Positions 17,040-25,791 of a stretch of DNA of 64,000 bases are shown here, one piece after another (position 1 is the first letter of the stretch; each line of letters opens with the position of its first letter). The stretch lies in contig NZ_CP100001.1 of assembly GCF_024138165.1 (NCBI RefSeq), positions 186,001-250,000 on the forward strand. Direction: 5' to 3'. Source of the DNA: Halorussus vallis (GTDB lineage: Archaea; Halobacteriota; Halobacteria; Halobacteriales; Haladaptataceae). Position numbers and translations under genes: made by a program. The notes below the pieces were generated by a model. That model made no database searches and had not been told where the DNA came from. It was given only the letters and a program-made list of their open reading frames with translations.

Positions 17040-18839
17040 TCAGTCGTCCGTCGACGGATCGTCCGACTCGCCGCCGTCGGACCTCCGGTCCGACGAGTCC
17101 CGACTCGCTTCGCTCGGCTCACCGCCGTCGGTGGTGATGGCGGTTTCGCGCTTGCTCTCGAACCACTCCCACTCCCTGGTGAGCAGGCCGTCGTCTTCGA
17201 GGTCCCAGGGGTCGTGACTCTCGACGCGCGGACCTTCGAGCCACGAGGTCACGATGTTCCAGACGAAGACGAGTTGGCCGAACGCGATGATGAACGTCCC
17301 GATACCCGCGATGACGTGGAGGTCCTGGAACTGCGGAAGGTAGGTGGCGTACCGCCGGGGCATCCCGCCGTAGCCCAGCAGCAGCAGGTCGAAGAACACC
17401 AAGTTCGTCCCTATCATGGTGGTCCAGAAGTGCCAGTGGGCGAGGCGCTTCTGGTACATCCGACCCGTGAACATGGGAAACCAGTAGTAGATGCCGGCGA
17501 AGCCGGCGACCGCGATGGCGCCCATCACGATGAAGTGGAAGTGTCCGACCACGTAGTAGGTGTCGTGCAGGACGAGGTCGACCGGAATCGACGCGAGGAA
17601 CACACCGGTCACCCCGCCGACGATGAAGTTCTGGACGAATCCGATGCAGAACAGCATCGGCGCGGCGAGGCGCAAGCGACCGTTCCACATGGTGGTAATC
17701 CAGTTGAAGACTTTGACGGCGCTGGGGATGGCGATGGCGAGCGACACCGTCATGAATGACGCCCTGATTCGCGGGTCGATGCCGGTCGCGAACATGTGAT
17801 GCGCCCAGACGCCGAAGCTCAATACGCCGATGGCCAGCGTCGAGTAGACGACGAACTTGAACCCGAACAGCTTCCGGCCCGCGAACCGCGGCAGTATCAG
17901 GCTCACCAGCCCCATCGGGGGTAAGACGATGATGTAGACCTCGGGGTGGCCGAAGAACCAGAAGAGGTGCTGCCAGAGGATGGGACCGCCGCCCTCCGTG
18001 GTGAAGAACGTCGTCCCGAAGTTGCGGTCAAGAATGAGCATCACGAGGGCGCTTCCCAGGAGGGGGAACGAGAAGAGGATGAGTCCGGACTGCGTTATCA
18101 TCGTCCAGGAGAAGATGTCGAGGCGCTCCCAGCCGACCTCCTCGCCGCGCTCGGTGAAGACGGTCGCGATGAAATTGATCGCGCCCATCGTCGCCGACAC
18201 ACCCGAGAGATGCAGACCCAGCAGCATCAGGTCGACGCCCGGATTGGCCTGTTCGGCCGACAGCGGCGTGTACATCGTCCACGCCGTCTGGGACGGCTGG
18301 ATGCCGAGTCCGAACGGGGCGAAGAAGAACCCGGCCCAGATGAGGATGGCCGCGGGCGGGAGCAACCAGAAGGCGATGGCGTTGATGCGGGGGAACGCCA
18401 TGTCGTCGGCGCCGATGAGCAACGGGATGAAGTAGTTGCCGAACGCCGACAGGATAGGGGTGGCGAACAGGAACAGCATCGTCAGCCCGTGGCTCGTCAG
18501 CAGCGAGTTGTAGAAGTTCGCCCCGATGACGACCGACTCCGGCGTCATCAACTCCGAGCGCATGAGGATGATGTTGACGCCGCCCCAGGCGAACGCCGTG
18601 AGCGCGAAGAGACCGTACAGCATCCCGATGTCCTTGTGGTCGACGGTCGTCAGCCAGCGTATCAGCCCGCCCGGTTTCTCCTCGTGGCCCACCTCCGCCT
18701 GCTCGCCGAACGCGCCACCGCCGCCGCTGGTCAGCGGCGTGTAGGACCGCCAGTCCTCGAAGCGCGCGATGAACGCGGCGACGGCTAACAGGAGGATGCC
18801 CATCACGGCGGCGAGTACTATCTGCCCTGCTTCGACCAT
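17040..18839 (-). CDS. Haem-copper oxidase subunit I (cytochrome c / quinol oxidase)
   Basis: A 599-residue protein with at least 12 transmembrane helices. The catalytic ligands are visible: TSHG (low-spin haem His), FFGHPEVY (CuB His, cross-linked Tyr and the D-channel Glu), WAHHMF (two CuB His) and HFHF (haem ligands). The K-channel Lys is present in IPSAVKVFNW and the D-channel Asp in GADDMAFPR, as in type A oxidases. It reduces O2 to water with proton pumping. No subunit II gene or assembly factor is adjacent, so the partner subunits must be encoded elsewhere. The C-terminal 60 residues are a hydrophilic, acidic, Ser-rich tail. Confidence 0.92.
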   Translation of the reverse strand: MVEAGQIVLAAVMGILLLAVAAFIARFEDWRSYTPLTSGGGGAFGEQAEVGHEEKPGGLIRWLTTVDHKDIGMLYGLFALTAFAWGGVNIILMRSELMTPESVVIGANFYNSLLTSHGLTMLFLFATPILSAFGNYFIPLLIGADDMAFPRINAIAFWLLPPAAILIWAGFFFAPFGLGIQPSQTAWTMYTPLSAEQANPGVDLMLLGLHLSGVSATMGAINFIATVFTERGEEVGWERLDIFSWTMITQSGLILFSFPLLGSALVMLILDRNFGTTFFTTEGGGPILWQHLFWFFGHPEVYIIVLPPMGLVSLILPRFAGRKLFGFKFVVYSTLAIGVLSFGVWAHHMFATGIDPRIRASFMTVSLAIAIPSAVKVFNWITTMWNGRLRLAAPMLFCIGFVQNFIVGGVTGVFLASIPVDLVLHDTYYVVGHFHFIVMGAIAVAGFAGIYYWFPMFTGRMYQKRLAHWHFWTTMIGTNLVFFDLLLLGYGGMPRRYATYLPQFQDLHVIAGIGTFIIAFGQLVFVWNIVTSWLEGPRVESHDPWDLEDDGLLTREWEWFESKRETAITTDGGEPSEASRDSSDRRSDGGESDDPSTDD

Positions 18840-19042
18840 GGGGGGACTGAAGGTGGAAACCCACGTGGGCTCTGGGTTGGCGTGCGCCGAACGGTGTTGG
18901 TCGCGGGACCGTTTCGCGGACGTCGGCCCGCCCGCGGTCGGTTTTCGACCGGCGATTCGGCGACCGATTTAGTCTCCGAGGCGTTCGCTGCGGGAATCAG
19001 TCCGGCCGCGCACCCTAAGTCGGCGTGCGCCAAATCGGGGGT

Positions 19043-19762
19043 ATGCGCGTGTTCGCGTTCGGCCTGGAGTACGACGAGGACGCCGACCCCGTCGCGGACG
19101 CGTTCCGCCGCCACCGCGACCTCTACGGCCGCTCGCTGGCGGTCGTCGTCACACCCGACCACCTCTGGCGCGTCGACCACCTCGCCGGCCCGACCGAGGC
19201 GGTCATCGACGCCGAGGACGCGTTCGCCGACCACGGTCACGCCGCCGACTGCCTCGCGTCGGGCGGGTGCGGGCGCGACCACCGGTTCGAGGTCCTCCAC
19301 CGCGACCCGACGAGTCGCATCCTCTACACCAAGTGGGCGAGGACCGGCGAGTGTCGCTCCGTTCCGCATCTGGCGCTGATGCACCTCGGGCCGGGCGTGC
19401 TGTTCTCCACCGAACGGTACGGCGACCGCTACGAGTGGCGCATCCTGATGCCGAGCGACGCCAAACTCGGCCTGCTGTACGACGCGATTCAGGCCGGCCG
19501 CGACGAGGGCGTCGGCTTCGACCTCGAGCAGGTCACCGACGAGACGGCGTGGACCGCCGCCTACAGCGGCCGGCCCGCGATTCCGTACGCCCAGTACGAG
19601 GCGATGCGCGCCGCCGTCGAACGCGGCTACTACGAGACGCCCCGGGAGGTGACGGTCGAGGAACTCGCCGACGAACTGGACGTTGCACGCTCGACGCTGT
19701 CGTACCGACTCCGGCGCGCGGAGGCGGAACTGGCGACCAGTTTCGTGCGAGCGGAGGGGTGA
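19043..19762 (+). CDS. Bat-like HTH-10 transcriptional regulator
   Basis: A 239-residue regulator of the haloarchaeal bacterio-opsin-activator family. Residues 200-235 are the HTH-10 domain (VTVEELADELDVARSTLSYRL). The N-terminal 190 residues are a family-specific sensor region with clustered Cys/His (CLASGGCGRDH), suggesting a metal or redox cue; that is inference. The ATG at 19043 is preferred over one six codons upstream. A 12-bp hairpin follows the stop. Its target is not apparent; it lies divergent from the oxidase gene. Confidence 0.8.
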   Translation: MRVFAFGLEYDEDADPVADAFRRHRDLYGRSLAVVVTPDHLWRVDHLAGPTEAVIDAEDAFADHGHAADCLASGGCGRDHRFEVLHRDPTSRILYTKWARTGECRSVPHLALMHLGPGVLFSTERYGDRYEWRILMPSDAKLGLLYDAIQAGRDEGVGFDLEQVTDETAWTAAYSGRPAIPYAQYEAMRAAVERGYYETPREVTVEELADELDVARSTLSYRLRRAEAELATSFVRAEG

Positions 19763-19770
19763 CCTGCGCG

Positions 19771-19796
19771 GGCCGGACCGCGAACGCGGTCCGGCC
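19771..19796 (+). terminator. GC-rich hairpin after the Bat-like gene
   Basis: The 12-bp arms 19771-19782 and 19785-19796 are exactly complementary around AA, 9 bases after the stop codon at 19762. There is no T-tract. It could separate this gene from the next. Confidence 0.45.
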
Positions 19797-19844
19797 TGCC
19801 GGGGCCGTGAATCTTTACGGACTCACGACCCAAGTCAGGACACC

Positions 19845-20858
19845 ATGAACATGCTCGTCGACGGGGAGTGGCGGACCGACGCCTACGAGTCGACCAACGA
19901 GGAGGGGGAGTTCGAGCGTCAGGAAACCGCCTTCCGGGACCGAGTCGAGGCCAATCCCGACGCCGAGTTCCCCGCGAAGGCCGGCCGGTACCACCTCTAC
20001 GTCTCCTACGCCTGCCCGTGGGCCCACCGGGCGCTGATAACCCGCCGACTGCTCGGCCTCGAAGACGCGATTTCCGTCTCAGTGGTCGACCCCTACCGCG
20101 AGAACGACGGCTGGGAGTTCAGCCCCGAGAAGGACGGCTGTACCGAAGACCGGGTCAACGGCTTCGACTACCTCCGGGAGGTGTACACCGCCGCCGACCC
20201 CGACTTCACGGGGCGGGTGACGGTGCCGGTCCTCTGGGACACCGAGCGCGAAACCGTCGTGAACAACGAGTCGAAGGAGATCATGCGGATGTTCGACACC
20301 GCGTTCCAGGACGGCGAGGCGCTTCGCGCCTCGAACGCGAGCGGTGAAACCGCGAACACCGACGACGACCGCACCCTCTACCCGGAGGGCTACCGCGAGG
20401 AGATAGATGAAACCATCGAGGACATCTACGAACCCATCAACAACGGCGTCTACCGCGCGGGGTTCGCCGAGACGCAGGAGGCCTACGAGCGGGCCGTCGG
20501 CGAACTGTTCGACGCGCTGGACCGCTACGACGAACTGCTCGAACACCGCCGGTACCTCTGCGGCGACCGCCTCACCGAGGCCGACGTGGCGATGTTCACC
20601 ACGCTCGTGCGCTTCGACCCGGTGTACTACGTCCACTTCAAGTGCAACGTCCACCGCATCGCCGACTACGACAACCTCGCGCCGTACCTCCGGGACGTCT
20701 ACCAGACCGACGGCGTGGCCGAGACGGTCCACGTCGACCACATCAAGGAGCACTACTACCGGAGCCACACCGACCTGAACCCCAGGCAAATCGTGCCCCA
20801 AGGACCCGAACTCGACTACGACGCGACCCACGACCGCGAACGACTCTCCGAGGACTGA
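19845..20858 (+). CDS. Glutathionyl-hydroquinone reductase-like GST (YqjG/ECM4 family)
   Basis: A 337-residue omega-type glutathione-transferase fold. The catalytic motif Cys57-Pro-Trp-Ala lies in the thioredoxin-like domain (YVSYACPWAHRALI), followed by the all-helical domain with EADVAMFTTLVRFD. Family members reduce glutathionyl- or chloro-hydroquinones using a thiol. Haloarchaea are known to use gamma-glutamylcysteine rather than glutathione, so that is the likely co-substrate (inference). I chose the ATG at 19845, which matches the family N-terminus; the longer upstream frame overlaps the previous gene. Confidence 0.87.
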   Translation: MNMLVDGEWRTDAYESTNEEGEFERQETAFRDRVEANPDAEFPAKAGRYHLYVSYACPWAHRALITRRLLGLEDAISVSVVDPYRENDGWEFSPEKDGCTEDRVNGFDYLREVYTAADPDFTGRVTVPVLWDTERETVVNNESKEIMRMFDTAFQDGEALRASNASGETANTDDDRTLYPEGYREEIDETIEDIYEPINNGVYRAGFAETQEAYERAVGELFDALDRYDELLEHRRYLCGDRLTEADVAMFTTLVRFDPVYYVHFKCNVHRIADYDNLAPYLRDVYQTDGVAETVHVDHIKEHYYRSHTDLNPRQIVPQGPELDYDATHDRERLSED

Positions 20859-20885
20859 CGGCCCCGACTCGACCGGTCCCCGCGG

Positions 20886-21479
20886 TCACTCCTCGTCGTT
20901 GCGCACCGAACCCCCGTCGTCCCGCACCGCGTCGAACGCGAACGCGCCGGGGAAATCGTCGTCCACGACGTGTCGCTTCCCGCTCCAGCGTTCGATGTCG
21001 AGGCGGTAGACGCTGGTCCGGTCGACCGACGCGGGACTCATCGGTTCGTAGTCCTGCCCCGCTTCGAGGTGCGGCGCGAACTTCTCCATGAACCGTTCTA
21101 GCGCGCGGCGCTTCGACTCGGCGTCTTCGAGGAGTCAGATTCGCCCGAAGGCGACGACGCTCTCGTACTCGACGTCGAAGTTCACGGGCTTCTCGGCCGG
21201 CAAGAGACGACCCATCTCGTTGACGGTGAACGAGGCCCGGTCGGACCGCTCGACGATTCGCTTCGTCTTACCCTCGTTCGCGCCGTGGAAGAAGACGGCG
21301 TGTTCGTCCTCGTCGTACGCGAACAACTGCGTGACCACGTACGGCGCCCCGTCGTCGACGAGTCCCAGCACGCCCGCTGGCCGGCGACGCAGAAACGCAG
21401 ACGTCCACTCCTCGTCGTCGACCGCCCTGGGTGCGTACCGAACGTCGTCCGAGACGGAGTCCGGCGCGTCGTCGCTCAT
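20886..21479 (-). pseudogene. FMN-binding split-barrel (pyridoxamine-phosphate-oxidase-like) protein, interrupted by in-frame TGA
   Basis: Reading from the ATG at 21479, 114 codons encode the N-terminal part of a flavin-reductase-like split barrel ending at AFGRI. Then a TGA occurs at 21137-21135. The same frame continues without shift for 83 further codons (LLEDAESKRRALERFMEKF, later RLDIERWSGKRH) to the stop at 20886, matching the usual C-terminal half of this family. The total of 198 codons is normal family length. CGA (Arg) to TGA is the simplest mutation. It could be a recent pseudogene, a sequencing error or readthrough; the protein would bind FMN or F420 if intact. Confidence 0.8.
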
Positions 21480-21623
21480 AGGTTTCGTGGGCGACAGGAG
21501 GAGTAATAGGTTCCGCCGGACGCGGGGTCACAGTGACGTCTCGGTCGTCCCGAACGCGCGCTCGAAACGCCGTTTCCCGGAGAGTACCAACCTTCATTTC
21601 GCCCGCGGCCCTACAGTTCTCGC

Positions 21624-22187
21624 ATGGTGATGAGAGAGTCCGAGCGGAAACTCGAACGCGACGACCCGGTTCCGAACTTCGAGATGCGGGGCACCGACGG
21701 ACGGACCCACACGCTCGCGGACTTCGCCGACTACGACGCCGTGTTGCTGGTGTTCACGTGCAACCACTGCCCGTACGCTCAGGCGAAGTTCGACCTGCTC
21801 GGCGACGTCGCCGACGAGTACGACGACGTCGCGGTGGTCGGCGTGAACTCCAACGACGCCGAGGAGTATCCGGAGGACTCCTACGAGAAGATGGTCGAGT
21901 TCGTCGAGGAGGGCCGGGTCGGCTACGACGCCTACCTCCACGACGACACCCAGGAGGTCGCGCAGGCCTACGGCGCGACCTGCACGCCGGACCCGTTCCT
22001 CCTGCGAAACCGGGGCGACACCTTCACGCTGGCGTACCACGGCCGCCTCGACGACGCGCTCAACCCCGACGACGAGGCCGAGGAGGTGTACGTCTACGAC
22101 GCCATCGACGCGGTGCTCGCGGGCGAGGACGTGGACCTGGAGTTCATGCCCTCTCGCGGGTGTTCCATCAAGTGGAAGGACGAGTAG
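21624..22187 (+). CDS. Thioredoxin-fold peroxiredoxin-like protein
   Basis: A 187-residue cytosolic redoxin of the AhpC/TSA-thioredoxin superfamily. The active site is Cys46-Asn-His-Cys49 (FTCNHCPYA) after the first strand, and a cis-Pro motif is in CTPDPF. It ends in a conserved Cys-containing SRGCSIKWK. It should catalyse thiol-disulphide or peroxide reduction with an unknown partner. Start ATG-GTG-ATG is ambiguous by one or two codons. It converges on the antiporter gene, with a perfect hairpin between the stop codons. Confidence 0.82.
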   Translation: MVMRESERKLERDDPVPNFEMRGTDGRTHTLADFADYDAVLLVFTCNHCPYAQAKFDLLGDVADEYDDVAVVGVNSNDAEEYPEDSYEKMVEFVEEGRVGYDAYLHDDTQEVAQAYGATCTPDPFLLRNRGDTFTLAYHGRLDDALNPDDEAEEVYVYDAIDAVLAGEDVDLEFMPSRGCSIKWKDE

Positions 22188-22282
22188 GCGAACCGGGGTC
22201 GCAGGCGCGAGAGATGCTTCGAAGCCGCGACCGGACTCTTCGAAACCGCGACCGAATGCTTCGGGTCCACGCCCGGATTCCC

Positions 22283-22314
22283 CGTTTGCGATTTCGCTAA
22301 CGAAATCGCAAACG
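22283..22314. repeat. CG-hexad array forming a perfect hairpin (14-bp arms, CTAA loop)
   Basis: CG occurs at 22283, 22289, 22295, 22301, 22307 and 22313, exactly every 6 bp, with TTTG, ATTT, CTAA, AAAT and CAAA between. The arms 22283-22296 and 22301-22314 are perfect inverted repeats. It sits between two converging genes, ending 2 bases before the antiporter stop, so it may act as a bidirectional terminator, yet it follows the same 6-bp rule as the arrays near parA. Confidence 0.85.
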
Positions 22315-22315
22315 C

Positions 22316-23512
22316 CTATTCTTCGAGCGAGAATCCGCCTTTGTAGGCGGTCAGCGAGTCGGCGTATCCCATCAACAGCGACCCGAGGATGCTCATCGCG
22401 AGCACGTAGCCGACCGCGAACGCGGGGACGACCTCGGCCAGCGCGCCCGTCCCGACGCTGGTAGCCAGCGCGGCGATGACCAGCGAGAACTCCCCGCGGG
22501 GGACGAGGCCGACGCCGACCCGGAGCGAGCGGCGGCGGTCGAGGCCGTAGATGCGACCCCCGACGAACCCGCTGGCCAGTTGGACGACGAGGGTCAGGAC
22601 GACCGCCGCGACGAGCAGGTCGGCGACGCCCGCGATTACTGTCACGTCGGTCGACAGGCCGATGGCGAAGAAGAAGAACGCCGCGAAGAGGTCTCGCGCC
22701 GGGGCGACGACCGTCTCGATGCGGTGGGCGTGGTCGGTGGCGCTGAACGCGGTGCCGACGAAGAACGCCGCGACCGCCTCGCTCACGCCCGCGGTCAGCG
22801 CCGCGCCGGCGACCAGCGTGGTCACGCCGAGCACCGACAGCAGGAACAGTTCGTCCGAGTCGACCGCGAACGCCCGGTCAACGTAGTCGGTGCCGTACCA
22901 CGCCAGCAGGACGAGCGCGCCGAGGAAGGCGAACGCGACGCCGACCGACGTCGCGGCGTCGTCCAGGCCGCCGCCGAGGACCAGCGCCGACAGGAGCGCG
23001 AGGTAGACCGCCACGAGGATGTCCTCGAACACGAGCGTCCCGAGGATGGCCTCGCTCTCGGGGTTGGCGATCCACCCGCGCTCGATGAGCGACTTGGTGA
23101 CGACCGCGCTCGAAGAGACGTAGACGATGCCGGCGACGAACAGCGTCTCTATCGGCCCGAATCCGAAGGCGAACCCGAGCGCCGCGCCGAGGCCGAAGTT
23201 GGCCGCGAAGTCGACGGCGCCGATGCCGACAAGTCGGTCCCACCCCGTCACGAAGCGTTCGAGGTTGAACTCCAGTCCGAGGAAGAACAGGAGGAAGACC
23301 ACGCCGAGTTCCGCCAGCACGTCGACGAACTCGTGGTTCGAAACCAGGGTCAGCGGGATCGGCCCGATCGAGGTGGGTTCGTTCGGTCCGACGACGATGC
23401 CCGCGACGATGTACATCGGGATGACCGACTGGTCGGCCCGGACCGCGAGCGCGCCCCCGAGCGCGAGCGCGGTGAGCGCGATGCCCACCTCCACCAGGAG
23501 TTCTCCGGCCAT
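22316..23512 (-). CDS. CPA2-family K+(Na+)/H+ antiporter membrane subunit (KhtU/KefB-like)
   Basis: A 398-residue membrane protein with about 12-13 helices of the monovalent cation:proton antiporter-2 family. Characteristic segments are GIVVGPNEP near the N-terminus, FFLGLEFN and VSSSAVVTKSL. It has no C-terminal nucleotide-binding domain; that role is carried by the adjacent TrkA-C gene, as in the KhtTU systems. It exports K+ or Na+ in exchange for protons, which suits a high-potassium cytoplasm. Its ATG directly abuts the upstream gene's stop. Confidence 0.88.
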   Translation of the reverse strand: MAGELLVEVGIALTALALGGALAVRADQSVIPMYIVAGIVVGPNEPTSIGPIPLTLVSNHEFVDVLAELGVVFLLFFLGLEFNLERFVTGWDRLVGIGAVDFAANFGLGAALGFAFGFGPIETLFVAGIVYVSSSAVVTKSLIERGWIANPESEAILGTLVFEDILVAVYLALLSALVLGGGLDDAATSVGVAFAFLGALVLLAWYGTDYVDRAFAVDSDELFLLSVLGVTTLVAGAALTAGVSEAVAAFFVGTAFSATDHAHRIETVVAPARDLFAAFFFFAIGLSTDVTVIAGVADLLVAAVVLTLVVQLASGFVGGRIYGLDRRRSLRVGVGLVPRGEFSLVIAALATSVGTGALAEVVPAFAVGYVLAMSILGSLLMGYADSLTAYKGGFSLEE

Positions 23513-23992
23513 CTACTCGCAGACGAGGTCGGCGAGCGCCTGCTGCTCCTCGCGCGTGCCGAGCGTGACGAGGATGTCCCCGCCCCGGAGTTCGAACTCG
23601 GGCCGGGGGTTGGCGACCGTCTCGTCGCCGCGCTGTATCGCGATGACCGACGCGCCGGTCCGGTGGCGGAGTTCGGCGTCGGCAAGCGTCTCGCCCGCGA
23701 AGGGCGAGTCGTCGGGGAGGTCGGTCCACTCGATGACGGCCTCGCCCAGCGGCACCTCGACGCGTTCGAGGTCGACGGGTTGGAAGTACGCCCCCTCCAG
23801 AATCGTCCCGAACTCCCGGGCCTGCCGGTCGGAGAGTTCGAACAGTTTCGTCCCGTCGGCGTCGGCCGAGGGACGGCGGAACACCTCCCGCCTGCCGTCG
23901 TGGTGGATGAGCACCACGAGGCGGTCGTCGCCGTCGAGTTCGTACTCGAACTTCCGGCCGACGCCGGGGACGTCGGTTTCGTACACCGTCAT
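23513..23992 (-). CDS. KhtT-like regulatory subunit with TrkA-C domain
   Basis: A 159-residue cytosolic protein. Residues 1-75 form the N-terminal KhtT-type domain (MTVYETDVPGVGRKFEYEL) and residues 85-159 a TrkA-C ligand-binding domain (TGASVIAIQRGDE, GGDILVTLGT). It should gate the antiporter encoded next, binding a nucleotide such as cyclic di-AMP or sensing pH (family knowledge). The stop and the antiporter ATG are contiguous, which implies a two-gene operon. Confidence 0.88.
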   Translation of the reverse strand: MTVYETDVPGVGRKFEYELDGDDRLVVLIHHDGRREVFRRPSADADGTKLFELSDRQAREFGTILEGAYFQPVDLERVEVPLGEAVIEWTDLPDDSPFAGETLADAELRHRTGASVIAIQRGDETVANPRPEFELRGGDILVTLGTREEQQALADLVCE

Positions 23993-24076
23993 GCCATCAC
24001 AGACGGCGAACGGCGCCTTAAGCGTGGGGCGGCGGAACCGCCACCCGTCCGGGGGTTCGTAGACGACGCTCGTTCG

Positions 24077-24142
24077 CGCAAACGTTTTCGTTTGCGATTA
24101 CGGAAACGCAGACGGTCGTTTACGATTGCGAAAACGTAGACG
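24077..24142. repeat. CG-hexad array (12 hexads, one 4-bp phase shift)
   Basis: CG falls at 24077, 24083, 24089, 24095, 24101, 24107 and 24113, then after a 4-bp step at 24117, 24123, 24129, 24135 and 24141. The spacers are AT-rich (TTTT, TTTG, ATTA, GAAA, TTTA, ATTG, AAAA). It lies in the 417-bp gap between the KhtT-like gene and the OYE-family gene. No gene is apparent in the gap. Confidence 0.88.
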
Positions 24143-24185
24143 GCGTCCGAGAACGTCGTCACTACTCTGAGACGCCATCTCCGTT

Positions 24186-24231
24186 CGAAAACGTAAGCGT
24201 AGGCGCTCGGCCGCCGCGACGCGGCGGCCGA
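24186..24231. repeat. Short CG-hexad array next to an 11-bp inverted repeat
   Basis: CG at 24186, 24192, 24198 and 24204 keeps the 6-bp period. It runs into a perfect GC-rich inverted repeat (24207-24217 with 24221-24231, loop GAC). The remaining intergenic DNA to 24409 holds a TATA-like TTTATAAG at 24295-24302. Confidence 0.65.
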
Positions 24232-24294
24232 CCAACCACCGAGCGTAGATAGGGACGAACGGACGGTCAGAGTGGCGTATTCGTGGTGAGAGCA

Positions 24295-24302
24295 TTTATA
24301 AG
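24295..24302 (+). promoter_or_regulatory. TATA box, probable promoter of the OYE-family gene
   Basis: TTTATAAG in GC-rich DNA. The start codon at 24410 would then have a leader of about 80 nt, long for a haloarchaeon. Confidence 0.4.
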
Positions 24303-24409
24303 CGCCACGACGTGCGGGAGCGTCGGCCGCAGACGGGCCGGCGCGCATCGTCTCGGCGGTGCGCGCCGGCCCAACGGTTTAGGCGCCCGGCGTCGTACGT
24401 CTCGACGAA

Positions 24410-25726
24410 TTGCCAACTCTCGAAGACTCCCTCGAAATCGGCGGCCTCGAACTACCCAACCGGCTCTACCGCGCGCCGCTCCTGGAGTGCGCGGGGGAGG
24501 GACCTGATGCGGTCGACGCGCTGGTCGACGAACTCGAACCCGCCGCCGCGGCCGGGGCCGGACTCGTCTTCCAGGGGGCGGCGCCGGTCCGCGAGGAGGG
24601 CGGCCGGGTCGCGCCCTCGATGACCGCGCTGGCCGACCCCGAGTTCACCCCCCGGCTCTCGGGACTCACCGACGCGATTCACGCCCACGGCGGCACCGTC
24701 TTCGTCCAACTCGACCACGGCGGCCTCCGGACGCTGGAGACGTGGCACGCCGAGTACCGCCGGGCCAACCCGGACCTAACCCAACTCGCCGTCTCCGACC
24801 CGCCGTGGCCGCTCGCCGCGCTCGACCGCCTGGGCTTTCTGAAGTACGACGCTCGCGTCCTCTCGACCGACGAGGTGTACGAACTCGCCGCGGACTTCGG
24901 CCGGTGCGCCGCCCGCGCCGCCGACGCCGGCTACGACGGAATTCACCTCGCGGGGGCGAACATGGGCATCCTCCAGCAGTTCCTCTCGCCGTTCTACAAC
25001 CGCCGGGACGACGAGTTCGCCGACGGCGTCCGGTTCTTCGAGGCGGTCCACGACGAGATTCGGGCGCGGGCCGGCGACCTCCCGCTCGTCGCAAAGGTGC
25101 CCGCCGAAACCGAGGCCCCGCCGTTCGTCCGTCGCCGCTTCGGGGCCGACGACGCGGTGGCGACCTGCGAGCGCCTCGCCGCCGTCGGGTACGACGCCGT
25201 CGTCCCGGTCCGGGTGTCGACCTTCTGGGACATGAGCATCGTCCGCGGGGAGTTCCCCGGGGCGGCCTGGCGCGACGACCGCTTCCGCGAGGGGTACGCC
25301 GCCGCGTTCGGAAGTCGGTGGCGCGCGGCGCTGGTCGCGGCGCTGAACCGAATCGAGGCCGTCGAGTACGACTTCGAACCCGGGTGGAACGCCGACCTCG
25401 CGCGCCGGGTCCGCGAGCGCGTCGAGATTCCGGTCCTGCTGGAGGGCGGAATCCGGGACCGCGAGCAGATAGACGCGTTGCTCGGCGACGCCTGCGACGC
25501 GGTGGGGATGGGCCGGCCCTTCTACGCCGAACCGAGACTTCCGGCGCGCCTCCTCCGAAGCGAGGAAGACACCCGCAGGGACGAGGACGGTGCGAGCGTC
25601 GTCTGCGAGAACTGCAACAACTGCACAGTCCCGCAGGTCACCGGCGCACGCGGAGTCTGCCGGACCCCCGAGGTGCTGGCCGAGAAGGGACGACTGGCGC
25701 GAGAGGGCGCGTACGACCGGGAGTGA
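24410..25726 (+). CDS. OYE-family NADH:flavin oxidoreductase
   Basis: A 438-residue TIM-barrel flavoprotein of the old-yellow-enzyme / 2,4-dienoyl-CoA-reductase barrel type. The start is TTG, chosen because the family N-terminus (LEIGGLELPNRLYRAPL) follows at once. Other marks are VQLDHGG, the phosphate-binding EGGIRDREQ and a late GMGRPFYAEP. A C-terminal Cys cluster CENCNNC plus a further Cys 12 residues on resembles the 4Fe-4S or zinc-binding segment of the larger family members. It would reduce an activated C=C bond with NAD(P)H; the substrate is unknown. Confidence 0.8.
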   Translation: MPTLEDSLEIGGLELPNRLYRAPLLECAGEGPDAVDALVDELEPAAAAGAGLVFQGAAPVREEGGRVAPSMTALADPEFTPRLSGLTDAIHAHGGTVFVQLDHGGLRTLETWHAEYRRANPDLTQLAVSDPPWPLAALDRLGFLKYDARVLSTDEVYELAADFGRCAARAADAGYDGIHLAGANMGILQQFLSPFYNRRDDEFADGVRFFEAVHDEIRARAGDLPLVAKVPAETEAPPFVRRRFGADDAVATCERLAAVGYDAVVPVRVSTFWDMSIVRGEFPGAAWRDDRFREGYAAAFGSRWRAALVAALNRIEAVEYDFEPGWNADLARRVRERVEIPVLLEGGIRDREQIDALLGDACDAVGMGRPFYAEPRLPARLLRSEEDTRRDEDGASVVCENCNNCTVPQVTGARGVCRTPEVLAEKGRLAREGAYDRE

Positions 25727-25791
25727 ACGCGAGGCCCCCGACGAACGAGAACGAGCGAGAGGACTTTTGCCTCGGGCGGCCTACCGTCGCC

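Noticed and set aside
21135-21137. Selenocysteine at the in-frame TGA
   Set aside because: Haloarchaea lack known selenocysteine machinery, no SECIS-like element is apparent, and the family has no Cys at this place.
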